In this document: positions 22,285 to 34,707 of the stretch, in pieces
How positions within the stretch are numbered: the stretch's first letter is position 1
Layout: the number at the start of each line of letters is the position of its first letter
NCBI RefSeq assembly: GCF_033118175.1
Contig: NC_083701.1
Location: 52,093,001 to 52,157,000, forward strand
Direction of reading: 5' to 3'
Length of the DNA: 64,000 nt
Source: Dama dama
Taxonomy: Eukaryota; Chordata; Mammalia; Artiodactyla; Cervidae
Position numbers and translations under genes: made by a program
The notes under the pieces: model-generated
The model's input: the letters and a program-made list of their open reading frames with translations, nothing else
What the model was told of the DNA's origin: nothing
Database searches by the model: none

Positions 22285-22810
22285 CTTGGTGCTCTGATAA
22301 TTCATTTATATATAAATGATATATAATATAACAAATATACTACATATATAAATATATATGCAATATATATTATAAAATACATGTATAAATACATATACAT
22401 TTATAAATATAATATTTATAAAATATTAATACAAATAAATACTTTATATCATAATATAATTTATATTAAACTAATTATTCATAACTTATCTTTAACTTAT
22501 AAATTATAATTATACCTTATATTATTATAACAATTATATTAAACTATAAATTATAATTATTTATAACTTATTAATACATAATATAGTATATTTACAATAT
22601 ATAATTACATATTAAATTATAATTATAAATAATCTATATTATTAGTATAAACATAATATTTATATTTTAATATAAATTTATAAATATATTTAGAAAATAT
22701 TAATATAAATTAATAATTTATATAATATAATTCTTATTAAATTATAAATTATAATTACTTAAAATTAATATAATTGATATATATAATACATAATAATATA
22801 TAAATTCTGT
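22285..22810. repeat. Extreme A+T-rich block (about 525 bp)
   Basis: Almost only A and T, with irregular TA runs and recurring inverted words such as aaattataattat. It starts close to the L1 fragment at 22125-22230 and may have grown from an A/T tail or a TA microsatellite. Possible matrix-attachment or DNA-unwinding behaviour is inference only. Confidence 0.85.
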
Positions 22811-24511
22811 ATATATAACATTCAAGGCTTTCTTATCCATAGCCACCATATGTACATCTGAAAAAAATATGCTACACTGTTATTTCATTTCACTAATGAA
22901 ATTAAAAAAATATATACTCCAGTACTTTAAACCTAAAATTATAACACAAAGTCAAAAATAATTTGTTGAAGATTTATGTGCATGAGAAACAGCTAAGCAC
23001 TAGAGAAAAACCATAATTATTGCTAGATTTATATCTACAGTAGTTAACTATTAAGTGAGCAGACTTCTCTACAAATAACTACAAAGATATTGTTATAAAA
23101 GATAAGATAGATAAAAGAGAATAATTATATTATAATAAAAGAAGTAGTGGTTAACCTTCCCTAAAGAAGGTAAAGGTTTCACAAAGCATAAAATATTGTA
23201 GGGGGAATCATTATTGTTGCTTTTCCTTTTAATAATCAGAATTTTATCATTCGAGAATATTTCTTTTGCCAAAGTATTGCACACAGTTCCAGTCAAAGCA
23301 GTAAGAAGTACATGAGAAGCATATCATGACTAATGCTTTGGAAAACTGAACAAGCCAAAAAACAAATATTCCCTAAAAAAGTGGGTGATATTATGTTAAT
23401 TTTTAGGAGTTAGAAGGTGAATTGTTCAAAGCAGTAAATGATATGATTATATATATATAATCTTATATCTTACCTTTTTTTTAAACTTGTAAGTAATGGC
23501 ACATTGAACAACATATAAAATATTGTTAAATCAATGAAAAAATTGATGAACCAATATCTTGGAAACCAAATTAAAAACAAACAAAAAAAAACATTAAAAA
23601 ATTCTGAAAAATTAAACAATGTGAAATGTATTATAATCTTTTGAAGAGTTGAGGAAAAGTAAGAAAAAGCCAATAAACAAAATATCTTTGTTAGGAATTC
23701 AAAAACTTCTTGGACACGGAGACATCATATACCTCAGAAGTCAGGGATGCAGAGTGGGGCCAAAAACAAGACTGGTGGAAAGATTTATGAGGAGAAGTTA
23801 AATGTTTAAATTCTTCTTTGTACATTACATAGCATATGAATGAACAACTGTACCAGATAAGAATCTGAGTGGTAGGGTAGAGGGGAATCACTTTTTGGTC
23901 TCTGGAAATTTTTGCAAACCCAAGGAAAGTAGAAACTAGCATATAAAAATAAGATAATTAAAAGAAATGTTGCATTCTGATAACTCCAGTCCATCTTTTA
24001 TTTATCAGGTCCCAGAATTCTGACAACCACTCTCAAATCCTCTAAGTAAAAGTCTGATATATATCTCTGAGCAATTAACCAAAACAAGAAAACAAACCTA
24101 TCAATAAAATGAGTTAAGGAATGCATAATGAAAAGTCTCTTGCTATTTCACACCAAAGTTGTAAAGATCATAAGTCAATACATATTTTAATATTGTTTTA
24201 AATTACAAAGGGAACTGTACAGTCAGGAATTCAGTAGAAACAAAGCTTCTGAATGAAAGAGAAAAAGCAAAAGAAAAAGGAGAGTTATACAGTAACCAAA
24301 AAAAAATTGTAAAAAAACTACAATTACTTCATAAAAATACCAATAAGCATACTTATAAATATGAATACATATTTAATCTACATTAATACAATAATATTTA
24401 TATTCTTATATATATCAAATATATATAATAACAATAGAAAGTGATTATGAAGAGTGGAAGATAAAGTGAGAAAACTTCCAAGTGATAGCTTATGGTGAAC
24501 GAAGTCAGATT
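22811..24511. other. No gene or repeat recognised
   Basis: AT-rich DNA. Minus-strand frames at 23093-23296, 23470-23673, 23691-23942 and 23806-23994 have no domain. Confidence 0.4.
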
Positions 24512-25008
24512 TGTTATCTCCGAAGAAAAAGATTTTGCTTCAGGACCAGGGACCAGGTTTGATCACTCAAGAACTTTTGTGTAGCAGAGTTTTATTAAAG
24601 TATGAAAAGGGACAGAGAAAGCTTCTGACATAGACATCAGAAGGGGGATGGAGAGTGCCCCTCTTGCTTGTCGAAGCAAGGGAGTTCTATACTTCGTAAT
24701 TGGTTATTACAATAAATCAAAAGAATGTCTCAAAGTTGTAAAGATTTTACTAGACCTGCTCCCATAATATACATTTTACGATAATAGGATTAGCCAGAAG
24801 GTTTTCAGGAAAGAGAAACATGTTCTCAAGCAGGACACATTATTGTTATATAATCCTTACTAAGGAATGTAGAAAAAGAGTCTGTCCTTTCCTTCTCCTT
24901 GAGAATTCCAGATCCCTATCTTCCCCTTGAGAGCCTCAGATCCCTTCTTCCTCCTCCTCAGGGACCCTGGAAATCTTATCAACCTGCCTAGGAATTAACT
25001 CTCTCACA
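24512..25008 (-). mobile_element. Probable solo ERV LTR, antisense
   Basis: On the minus strand the segment begins TGTGAGAGAG and ends GGAGATAACA, the TG...CA form of a retroviral LTR, about 497 bases long. A poly(A) signal AATAAA lies at 24596-24591, near the 3' end as expected, with a short R/U5 after it. No internal retroviral genes adjoin it and I see no matching TSD, so the exact ends are provisional. It is an old endogenous copy with no coding capacity. Confidence 0.65.
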
Positions 25009-25304
25009 AGTAAGTGTAAAAAAACCCCAAATACATATACGAGGAAAAAAGATTAACAAAGTTAGAGAATTAATCTGTAGGACAGACAACACAGAAAAAC
25101 AGCAAGGAAATAAAAAAGAATGCTCAAATAAATGGTTTTAAAAAATGCCCAAGATCAAAAAATAAAAGTTATCATAGTGAGTGGTTCATCCAATAAGATG
25201 AATAAAGATTCACACCAGTGTGTATAATAATGAATTATCAGAGAACCAAAGATAATAAGAAGTACATGAAGAGTCCAGAAACAAACAAACAAAATCTCCC
25301 TTTT
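25009..25304. other. No gene or repeat recognised
   Basis: Short AT-rich spacer between the LTR and the L1. Confidence 0.35.
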
Positions 25305-26860
25305 GAGGGATCAAAGTTGGATGCATCATAGGACCTGATTTCAAACTACAAATTACAAAGCTATAATATGCTTCCTTGGTGGCTCAGATGGTAAATCCAC
25401 CTGCAATGAGGGAGACCTGGGTTTGATCCCTGGAGAAAAGAATGGCAACCCACTCCAGTATTCTTGCCTGAAGAATCCCCATGGACAGAGAGCCTGGCAG
25501 GCTACAGTTCATGGGGTCACAAAGAGTCAGACAGGACTGAGTGACTAAGCACAGCACAATAATTAAAATAGTTGGTACTGGCATAAAAATGGACACATAG
25601 ATCAATGGAAAAAAATAAAGTAGAAATAAACCCATGCATATATGATCAATTAGCTTATACCAAGGAGCCAATAACATATAATACAATCTCTTCAATAGTG
25701 TTGGGAAAACTGAATAGCCACACACAAAAGAATGAAACCTGACCACTATTTTATACTATACAGGAAAAGTAATTCCAAGTGGACCAAAGCCTTGACCTAA
25801 GACTTTAGACCATAAAACCCTTATAAGAAAACACAGGCAGTAAGGTCCTTAACATTGGTGTTGGAGATGATTTCTTAAATCTGACACCAAAAGCGAAAAT
25901 AAATAATTAGTACTACATCACAGTAAAAAGTTTGTACACAGCAAAGGAAATCATCAAAAAAAAAAAAAAAAAAAAGAAAGAAAGAAAGAAAGGCAACCTA
26001 TTGAATGGGACAGAATACTTGAAAATCATATACCTGAATAGGGGTTAATATCAAAAATACATAAATACATATAAAACTCAATACCAAAATAAATTCTGAT
26101 TAAAATATAGGCAGAAGACCTGAACAGACAATTTTCCAAAGAAGACATACAGATAGCCAACAGTACATTAAAAGATGGTCAATATAATTAGTCATCAGGG
26201 AAATGCAAATCAAAACCATAGTAACATACCATCTCACACATGTTAGAATGACTATTATCAAAAAGACAAGAAATAATCAAGTGTAGGTAAGGATGTGGAG
26301 AAAGAAAAGGGAACCCTTGTGCACTGTTGATGGGAATGTAAATTGGTGCAGTCACTTTGGAAAATCATATAAAGTTCCTCAAAAAATTAAAAGTATGATA
26401 AACGATTCCACTTCTGGATATTTATCCAAGGAAATTTAAAACACTAAATCAAAAAGACACATGCACTCTCATGTTCACTGCAGCATTATTTATAACAGCC
26501 AAGACATGGAACAAGCTAAGTGTCCATTGATGGATGAATGAAGAAAATATGATATATTTGTATATAAATAAGAGATTACTAAGCCATGAATAAACGAATG
26601 CAATCTTGCCATTTGGAACGAATGAATAGACCCTGAGACATTATGCTAAGTGAGATGAATCAGACAAAAAAAGACAAATGTCATATGACCTACCTTATAC
26701 GTGCAATTGGAAAAAAAGAAAACACACAACACAACAATAATGAGCTCATAGATACAGAGGACAGATTGGGGATTGCCAGATGTGGGGATGTGGAGTGGGA
26801 GAAATGAGTGATGGGAATCAAAAGCTAAAAAGAAAACAAAAACAAGTTACATTGCTTTTG
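25305..26860 (+). mobile_element. L1 LINE, ORF2 3' part and 3' end, sense (interrupted)
   Basis: L1 words in order: gatttcaaactac near 25338, gttggtactggcataaaaa at about 25571, ccaaagccttgac near 25783, gcagaagacctgaacagaca near 26111, tcagggaaatgcaaatcaaa near 26196, cactgttgatgggaatgtaa near 26322, cactgcagcattatttataa near 26477. No open frame remains. An A/GAAA microsatellite at about 25958-25992 interrupts it, and a Bov-tA SINE sits at 25368-25557. Confidence 0.85.
25368..25557 (+). mobile_element. Bov-tA SINE, sense, nested in L1
   Basis: Bov-tA from cttccttggtggctcag to gactaagcacagcac. L1 sequence resumes on each side (aaagctataat before, aattaaaatag after), so the SINE is the younger insertion. 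The TSD is short (ataat). Confidence 0.92.
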
Positions 26861-27801
26861 ATGTTGAACCTATGGATTACTTAGTGTGGGCTTTGGGATT
26901 TTCATGATATAGGATCTTTTCCAATTCTAGCTCTGTGTCCTAGGAATCATTTAAATTATACTTACAGCTAAATAGGAGAGAAAAAAAAATGCACAAAAGA
27001 TATAGTGAAAGAAATCTGTAGTAAATCGGCGGGGGTGGGGGGGGGGAACACACACACAAATCTCAAGAAACAATAGAAATATGTGAGAGCAAGGAAATAC
27101 TTTAAGAAGGATATTTAGAGAATTCTAAGAAGGATGATTAAGGAATGAGCTAGGAGGCCTAATGTAGAGAAGACACAGTGAGCAAACATTCTAAACTGGG
27201 AAGGACAGAGGGTTACACAATGGATGGCAGAGGTAAGAAAGGTAGGGAGAACACTGATGGATAATAGTGACATGATGTTCTCAATCTATATTGAATAAAG
27301 TTTCTGAGCTGCAGTAGGTGACTAGGAATAGTCAGTAAAAGGTACATATAAAAGTAAGCCTAACAAAGACAGGCTTCCATTTAACTCCAGGGAAACCACA
27401 TATATAAAGAAACAAAAAAGCCCCACAAAAGTTATCTTAGATACACTGAATTTAGCCCCATTTCTTATATCTCATCATTTTAATCTAATTTTTGTGTTAC
27501 AAATAGCTATCCTTGTTTTTGATTTTGTCATAATTAACACTTTAAATTTAAGATATAATTATTAATAGATATTACCTATTTAACTCTGCAGTTTAATATG
27601 CCTTGAAATAATCTTTGTGCCTCATATAGGATCAGGTTTGGAAAATGTCCTATAAATGAACACATGTACATTATTTTGTTTAAGAGTTTACTGATTGACA
27701 TATAACTGACATCAAAGAAAGTTAATATATTGAAGTGTACAAGATTTTATCTATGTATAATCTCATTAACATTGTTAATACAAAATTTTTTATGTATCTA
27801 T
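26861..27801. other. No gene recognised; weak L1 piece
   Basis: Unassigned. A G-rich run followed by CA repeats lies at about 27028-27058. About 27680-27760 vaguely resembles an L1 3' end. Confidence 0.35.
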
Positions 27802-28288
27802 TAATTGAAAAGACACTTACTCCTTGGGAGAAAAGTTATGACCAACCTAGACAGCATATTAAAAAGCAGAGACATGACTTTACCAACAAAGGTCCATTTA
27901 GTCAAGGCTATGGTTTTTCCAGTGGCAATGCATGGATGAGAGAGCTGGACTGTGAACAAGGCTGAGTGCCGAAGAATTGATGCTTTTGAACTGTGCTGTT
28001 GGAGAAGACTCTTGAGAGTCCCTTGGACTGCAAGGAGATCCAACCAGTCCATCCTAAAGGAGATCAGTCCTGGGTGTTCATTGGAAGGACTGATGTTGAA
28101 GCTGAAACTCCAATACTATGGCCACCTGATGCGGAGAACTGATCTGTTGGAAAAGACACTGATGCTGTAAAAGACTGAAGGCGAGAGGAGAAGGGGATGA
28201 CAGGATGAGATGGCTGGATGGCATCACTGACTCAATGGAGATGAGTCTGAGTAAACTCCGGGATTTGGTGATGGACAGGGAGGCCTGG
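27802..28288 (+). mobile_element. BovB LINE 3' piece, sense (left arm of tail-to-tail pair)
   Basis: Runs from the BovB block agacacttactccttgg to gatggacagggaggcctgg and stops about 60 bases short of the normal BovB end. It meets an antisense BovB copy directly. Confidence 0.9.
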
Positions 28289-28840
28289 ACCCCATGACTG
28301 CAGACCTCATGGATTGCAGCATGCCAGGCTTCCCTGTCTATCACCAACTCCCGGAGCTTGCTCAAATTCACGGCCATTGAGTCAGTGATGCCATCCAACC
28401 ATCTCATCCTCGTTCATCCCCTTCTCCTCCTGCCTTCAATCTTTCCCAGCATCAGGGTCTTTTCCAATCAGTCAGTCCTTTACATCAGGTGGCCAAAATA
28501 TTGGAGCTTCAACTTCAACATCGGTCCTTCCAATGAATATTCATGACTGATTTCCTTTAGGATTGACTGGTTTGATCCCCTTCTCCTACACCACAGTACA
28601 AAAGCATCATTCTTCGCTGCTCAGCTTTCTTTATGGTCCAACTCTCACATCCGTACTTAATGACTGGAGAAACCATAGCTTTGATAGAGAGACCTTTGTT
28701 GGCAAAGTAATGTCTCCGCTTTTTAATATAGTGTCTAAGTTGGTCATAGCTTTTCTTCGAAGGAACAAGTGTCTTTTAATTTCATGACTGCAGTCACCAT
28801 CTGTAGTGATTTTGGAGCCCAAGAAAATAAAGCCTGTCAC
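28289..28840 (-). mobile_element. BovB LINE 3' piece, antisense (right arm of tail-to-tail pair)
   Basis: Begins in gcatgccaggcttccctgtc, near but not at the BovB 3' end, and runs antisense to about 28840 (aataaagcctgtcactg). It covers the same consensus region as the left arm plus about 85 bases more. Arm sequences differ clearly, so they are different copies. No TSD spanning the pair was found. Confidence 0.9.
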
Positions 28841-28855
28841 TGATTACTATTGTTT

Positions 28856-29005
28856 TGTAGTAAATTCAGGTATCAGGAAGTGTGAGTCCTTCAGCTTCAT
28901 TATTTTCAAAATTATTAAAGATTGTTTTGTTTATTCTGGGTCCCTTGAATTTTTGTATAAATTTTATGATCAGTTTGCCAGCAAAGACTAGCTGGGATTT
29001 TGATG
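28856..29005 (-). mobile_element. Antisense L1 ORF2 remnant
   Basis: The sequence caggaagtgtgagtccttca, then cagcttcattattttcaaaa and aattttatgatcagtttgcc, follows antisense L1 ORF2. Confidence 0.65.
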
Positions 29006-30117
29006 GCATGGCCTGCTGTGCCTGGGATATAGCCTCTACCCTAAAAACAGGGCTGGGTGGAGCAAGGAAGGCAGATGGAAGAATAAAGCCTACAAACTCT
29101 CACCTGACAAATAGTCCCTGTAACACAGATCTGGGAGAATTGCAGTTGGGCAAGGGGAAGCCCCCACTTCTTGGCTATACCCACCTGGAGTAGATCTTTC
29201 ATCATGCTGTGCTGAGAGATCAAAAGGCGGGAGGCAGCACGTTGTGACTCAAGCCCTACAGACTTGCTGCTTTATGTAGACTTAGTAGATTTTCTTAGGT
29301 GTTTACTTTTGTGTATACATTTAGCACAAATTCCAGACACCTTAAATCTGTGTGTGAGGGTTTTCAAAAATATATTTTACCAGTTATGGTTGTTTTTTTG
29401 GAGAGCAGGTAAGTGGAGTTCTTCACTTCTTCATTCTAGAAGTGGATCTTCACCACTGTGTTTTAAACCATCATAGTCAAATATGATATTTTAAATTGAA
29501 GCTATATAAAATTTTCCAAATAGCAAATGACTACTGACCTATACATCCAAAGGGAAAACTATTGTGTTGTGCAAATGTTCATTTGATATTAATGGAATTT
29601 TACATTTATATGATGGAAATTTTAATGAAAACATTTGATATTATTCTCCTTATGATTACTTATCAGAAATGGTTTAACTAGTTAATTATTAAAAAATACC
29701 ATAAATCAATTTGAAAGCCATAAAATGGAGGTTGAAAAAGTTTCTGAATATAAATGTAAGAAACAAAATACTGTAGAATGAAGAATAAGAAATGGCTAGG
29801 AAATAAGATAGAACAGGAAATATATAAAGGTCAAGACCATAGTAAAGCTTCACTTTGTGATTTTAATATGTCACAATATATAAATATAATCCTTTAAAAT
29901 ATAGAATAAGATCAATTGCGAAAAATCAATAAAAATAATTCAGAAGGATTACGAACCAACCAGTTCAGTAGTGACACCCTGGATACAAATTATTTAAAGT
30001 TAAACTGAATACACAGGGGATATGATAAACTCTTGCTAAATTAACAAAAAAAATCACCTCATTATTCTGCATTTCAATATTCTTCCATTTAAGTAAATAT
30101 TTTTCTTTTTAAACAAA
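29006..30117. other. No gene recognised
   Basis: About 29010-29290 is less AT-rich and has frames on both strands (29041-29223, 28882-29193), but I recognise neither gene nor repeat in it. The remainder is AT-rich. Confidence 0.35.
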
Positions 30118-30285
30118 AATAGAGCAGAAGGAAACTTTTGGAGGTTATGGATATGTTTATAGCATGGATTACAATGACAGTTTCAAGACTGTATATTTAT
30201 CTCCAAACTCATCAAATTGTACACATTATATATGGAGAGATTTTGTATGCCAATCATACCTTAATAAGTTGGTTTAAAAATTATT
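30118..30285 (+). mobile_element. Old L1 3' end, sense
   Basis: The words ggaggttatggatatgttta, aactcatcaaattgtacaca and ccaatcataccttaataag are those of an old (L1M-type) 3' UTR. Confidence 0.7.
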
Positions 30286-30948
30286 TTCATGTTTATTTCA
30301 TCAAGGCTGTTTGCTTCTTGGAATATGAATTATCTCAGATGAATTTGTATCAATAGCTGCTACATAAAAATGTATAGTAACCACTTGTTATGTATTGTTA
30401 ATTCTAAGTTTGTTTAATATAATGAGCCATTCTCATACAACTACTCAATCATCCACTGGTAGGCATAGTATTGGAAATAAGAATTAAATGCCATTCTATG
30501 GGGGAAGCATTATTCCCAAGTGAAAAAGGAAAACAATCAGAGCCAAAAAAAAAAAAATAAGCTAGGCTTTGTCTTTATCCTTTCATCATTACCCAGCTTG
30601 GTTTTTATTAAAACATCATAGCTTTAATTAAGCGTATTGTGTGGAATCACAGAACATGGAATCAAAATTTTAATCTACCATTAGATTAAAATCTAGTTAC
30701 ATGAGTTTAACTTATAAGAGCCTCTGTTTATTCCTTGCTAAAATACAGAATTAATACCTACTAACAGCATTGCTTTTGTTAATTAAATTGGTTAGTCAAT
30801 TTCTTATATGCTATTACAAAGTAATTTCTTAGTTACTATTATAAATTATCTCACTTTATAATAGTAATCTGGATTTTTTATGGTACCTATTCTTGCATAT
30901 TTTCTTTACTCAGCTGATACAACAATTGAACTAGGAAATGATCAACAA
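30286..30948. other. No gene or repeat recognised
   Basis: AT-rich spacer. Confidence 0.35.
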
Positions 30949-31158
30949 GGGGCTTCCCATGTAGCTCAGTGGTAAAGAATCTGCCTGCCAATGCAGAAGA
31001 CTCAGGAGATGTGGGTGTGATGCCTGGGTCGGAAGATCCCCCGAAGTAGGAAATGGTACCCCCTCCAGTATTCTTGCCTGGAAAATTCCATGGACATAAG
31101 AGCTTGGCAGGCTATAGTCCATGGGGTCTCAAAGAGTTGGACACAAAACTGAGCACCA
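30949..31158 (+). mobile_element. Bov-tA/Bov-A SINE, sense
   Basis: From ggcttcccatgtagctcagt through cagtattcttgcctggaaaa to agagttggacacaaaactga. More diverged than the other SINEs here. Confidence 0.9.
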
Positions 31159-33012
31159 CCACAGGGCTAATTTATTTGAAACACACCTAGTGACTCTATA
31201 AAAAGCAGATTGTCCTTTTTCAGTATCTTCTATTTTCAAGAGCTTCCATATATATGTTATGTGTGTATATTTGACGTTTGTGTATATTTGGCCCAAAATA
31301 ACAAAGCTTCGGAAGATTAAACTTATATTGTTACAGGATGAAAAATATTGTAACATTTCTTATTGTGGTCATGATTAGTAAATTTTAAAAATATGTATTA
31401 CATATCCCAAAGTGACACCCAATAAACATCCTCACCTTCATACCAGGAAAAAATATAAGAAAGCAAAAAGAAAGGTACAATTTTATTCATGATTCAGCCT
31501 CATGTGGAGGTTACAATTATACTTGTCAGTCAAACTGACCTTCTAGATAAATTTCTGAATCAAATACATTGCGTCATTGTATAACTAAATGAATGTAGCT
31601 TTCCCACTCTTCAGGGAAGAGCCCTGTCTTAGAGCCCTGTCCTGTGAGAAACTCATGCTCAAGGGAAAGATGGACATAACAGTGTTGATTAAGGACTAGT
31701 TTAAAATCATTTCCAAGTTTCCCTTGGTGAAATTAGTTAAATGAGGTTAAAGTGAGAAGAGTTATAGGAGAATTCTTACTACCTGGGAAGAACCATCATG
31801 AAGAGAGACTAAATAATACTTCCACAATCATTCCTCAGCTGCTTTTCCTTAACCTATTTGACCTGATCATTAAGACCATGACCACACCAAGATGAGGTTA
31901 TTTGTCTTGTCTAACAGTATGACCCTGCTCCCAACTTCCTGATACTGCCTCTCCCAAAACAACCTCTCCTTTAAGAATGGTTAGCATTTTGCTGTCTGGG
32001 ACTCTGAAATAGATATGAATAATGCACTAATTAAATTTCATGTCAAATCTACTCTGCTCTAACCCTGAAAATGTATTCTCTATTTCATTTCTCATCTCAA
32101 ATTAGGCTTATTCAGATTACAACACAGCCTATTAGGAATTATACAATGAGTTTAAATGACTCCATTAAGAAATTTAATAATAAGATACATAAGGCCATTC
32201 AATAATAAAATGTCAACATCATAGACATGCCATAAACTTGAATATAAGCCCCTTAGCAATATGAACTTTACATGGGGGCATTAAAGTTCAAAGATTAAAT
32301 CCTCTCACTGGTTAAATTTCAAAGGAAGTCAAGTCTGAAATAAAAATATTCTGCCTTAGTATGTTAAAAATCGAAAGGAATTAAAATGTTCCAATGTGTT
32401 ATAGTACTTTGTCTTAGACAAAGTGGTTCTTCAACCTCAGGTGGTGTCTGAGTTCTGTCAGCTGCTTGGATATGAGGTATCTTTTGTTGGAACTATCACA
32501 GTTCTTTTAGAGACCCAAAAGTTGAATGAGGTTAAGGCCAAGTCTTGAGGTACCTCATATTGTTATTTAATAGGGCAGAAATATTAGAGAGGTCATGACA
32601 ATCAAATTTAAAAGCAAGCTTATTGCACTGAGAGGAATTAAGTTTGGGCAAAATTATGTTTTCAGAATCAGTGATGCCCATCAATGTATCAAAGATTCAG
32701 AGGTATCTAAGGGAGCAAGTGTCTATGAAGATTTTTGTTTTCAAGTGCATCTGTATATTAAATTGGCTAATGACTTTTCTTCAGAATTAATGATATGTTC
32801 AGAATTAAAAATTAATTTGAGTTGAACTCACTGAGCAACAAGCGTTATTCAACTATACACAGACTTTTGTTTAGCTTTATGTGTTTCTATATCTGGGCTA
32901 AGAATATACTTAAATCTCTTAGTTCCAAGAACCCTGCCTCCTAGAGAAGACTTTCAGGATTAATGTATCATGTAATGAAGTAAACAGCTAGTAAACAGTA
33001 AACAGCTAGTAA
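31159..33012. other. No gene recognised; short tandem repeat at the right end
   Basis: Unassigned sequence. The frame at 32595-32825 has no domain. The unit agtaaacagct recurs several times at about 32979-33016, just before the BovB insertion. Confidence 0.4.
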
Positions 33013-33417
33013 ACAGCATTTCAATTCAGTTCAGTCACTGAGTCGTATCTGACTCTTTGCGACCCCATGGACTGCAGTACGCCAGGCCTCCCTGTCCATC
33101 ACCAACTCCTGGAGCTTTCTCAAACTCATGTTCATCAAGTCAGTGATGCCATCCAACCATCTCATCCTCGGTCATCCCCTTCTCTTCCTGCCTTCAATCT
33201 ATCCTAGCATCAGGGTCTTTTCCAATGAGTCAGTCCTTCAGATGAGGTGGCCAAAGTATTGGAACTTCAGCTTCAGCATCAGTCCTTCTAATGAATATTC
33301 ATGACTGATTTCCTGCCGGGGTCCAGCCTTGGCAGGATCCAGGGGGTACCCTTGGGATGAACGGCCTCGGCAAGAGAAGACACGTGAGACCAGCCTTGAT
33401 AGGGCCAAGTCTGCGAG

Positions 33418-33418
33418 G

Positions 33419-33461
<43 letters not shown>

Positions 33462-33462
33462 T
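33418..33462. repeat. (GA)n tract inside the LTR
   Basis: An imperfect GA run on the plus strand, which is CT on the LTR sense strand, lying in the R/U5 part between the poly(A) signal and the LTR 3' end. Confidence 0.85.
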
Positions 33463-33520
33463 GACCAGATGGGGGGTGCAGCAGAGTCTGGCAGAGTCTG
33501 GCAATGCTTTATTTTTTACC

Positions 33521-33527
33521 TTTTATA
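33521..33527 (-). promoter_or_regulatory. TATA box of the solo LTR
   Basis: TATAAAA on the minus strand within GGGTATAAAAGG. Transcription would start near 33495 and run leftward into the flanking BovB. Activity is not shown by sequence. Confidence 0.65.
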
Positions 33528-34439
33528 CCCTGTTAGTACATTTCTAAGGGGAAGATAGTTTAGCATTACATCAGCTTGTTCTTCATGAAACCAGGGTGTT
33601 TTCTGCATACTTCTTTGTTTATGAGGGTCTTGTCCATTATCTTCTGGCCTTGGGGCCTATTAACATTTTATGCAAGTCGGGTGAATGTAAACCTATTTTC
33701 CGTTTCTGTGGTGACCTTAACTGAAAGGTAGTAGTCTCATAGGGCAACAGTACAGAGTAGAAGTATAACCTTGTTAACATAAAAATTAATCCTTCTGCAG
33801 AAGTTGTCAGTTGAGTTAATCTAAGAAGTTTACCCCACACTGACTCTGCGACTTTGGTGAGGGAGCCTCTACCTAGCACTCCTGGGTGACAATTAACAAC
33901 CATTTCAAAGTTACCACACTAGGGCTAAGCTCTTATTTTTCTAGATCTATAACTATATTAACAATGGTTTCTATAACACAACCTTAGCACATTAAGAGCA
34001 AAAACACAGCAAGCAAATATTAACCCAATAACCACCTTTAGAATAATTTTTCTTATGTTTTCTAGTAGGACTCCTTCACCCCCCCAAAAAGGCTCTATGT
34101 CTCTTAGGGCCTTTATATGATCAGGTTCTTTATGCTGTTTTATGATTAGGGTATTATGAGCAGTCATGCATATTAGTACCAAGGGCATAAATGCATTTGT
34201 CAAACTAAAATACCATCAAAGGAGTTTAAATTAAAACACTCCTTTCACCCTGGATAATCTCATAAAATACCACCATCCGGGAAACTTATTGATTAAAGTT
34301 CTAAATTGATTCTTATTTGGAAAGAGATCGGGGAAGGCCTTCTGCCTGTGTCACAGAAATTAGGGAGTAGTCTATTGAAGCAAGCATCAGAAAGACAGAC
34401 ATCATCTTTAAGGTGAGCACAGGGGGCAGCTTTTCGGAA

Positions 34440-34606
34440 TCCCTGAAAACCTGATCTGCTTTGCCTGTCAGGTTTTCTCCTTGTGATCTTTTCATGGGTG
34501 GGATCTCGTGAGCTGGCCTTTTTGAAACCCCTGAAAACCTGATCCGCCTTGCCTATCAGGTTTTCTAACTCATGACCTTGTCATGGGTGGGATCTCGTGT
34601 GCCGGC
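34440..34606 (-). repeat. Tandem duplication near the LTR 5' end
   Basis: Two related units of about 80-90 bases, each containing cctgaaaacctgatc, a tcaggttttct block and catgggtgggatctcgtg (ending near 34508 and 34599). They lie in U3, where duplicated enhancers are common. That role is inferred. Confidence 0.75.
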
Positions 34607-34707
34607 TCCCGGCAATTTCCTTTAGGATTGACTTTAGTATTGATCTCCTTATAATCCAAGGGACTCTCAAGAGCCTTCTCCAACACAGTTCAAAAGCATC
34701 AATTCTT

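Larger units (their letters stand above)
33314..34614 (-). mobile_element. Solo ERV LTR (class II type), 1301 bp, 6-bp TSD
   Basis: Ends are TGCCGGG...CCCGGCA, flanked by the 6-base duplication atttcc at 33308-33313 and 34615-34620. On the minus strand a TATA box (TATAAAA, 33527-33521) is followed after 7 bases by AATAAA (33513-33508). Having the poly(A) signal upstream of the expected cap site, with a short R, is seen in betaretrovirus-like LTRs and agrees with the 6-base TSD. No gag, pol or env is present, so it is a recombined solo LTR. The frame at 33637-33903 lies in U3 and is not a gene. Confidence 0.9.

Noticed and set aside
27802..28840. A twin-priming inversion for the tail-to-tail BovB pair
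   Set aside because: Both arms cover the same part of the element and meet at their 3' sides. Twin priming yields different parts meeting at a 5' breakpoint.
32979..33016. Short repeats agtaaacagct as a CRISPR-like array
   Set aside because: The units are tandem, without spacers, and the DNA is vertebrate.
33637..33903. 88-codon minus-strand frame
   Set aside because: It lies within U3 of the solo LTR and has no domain.
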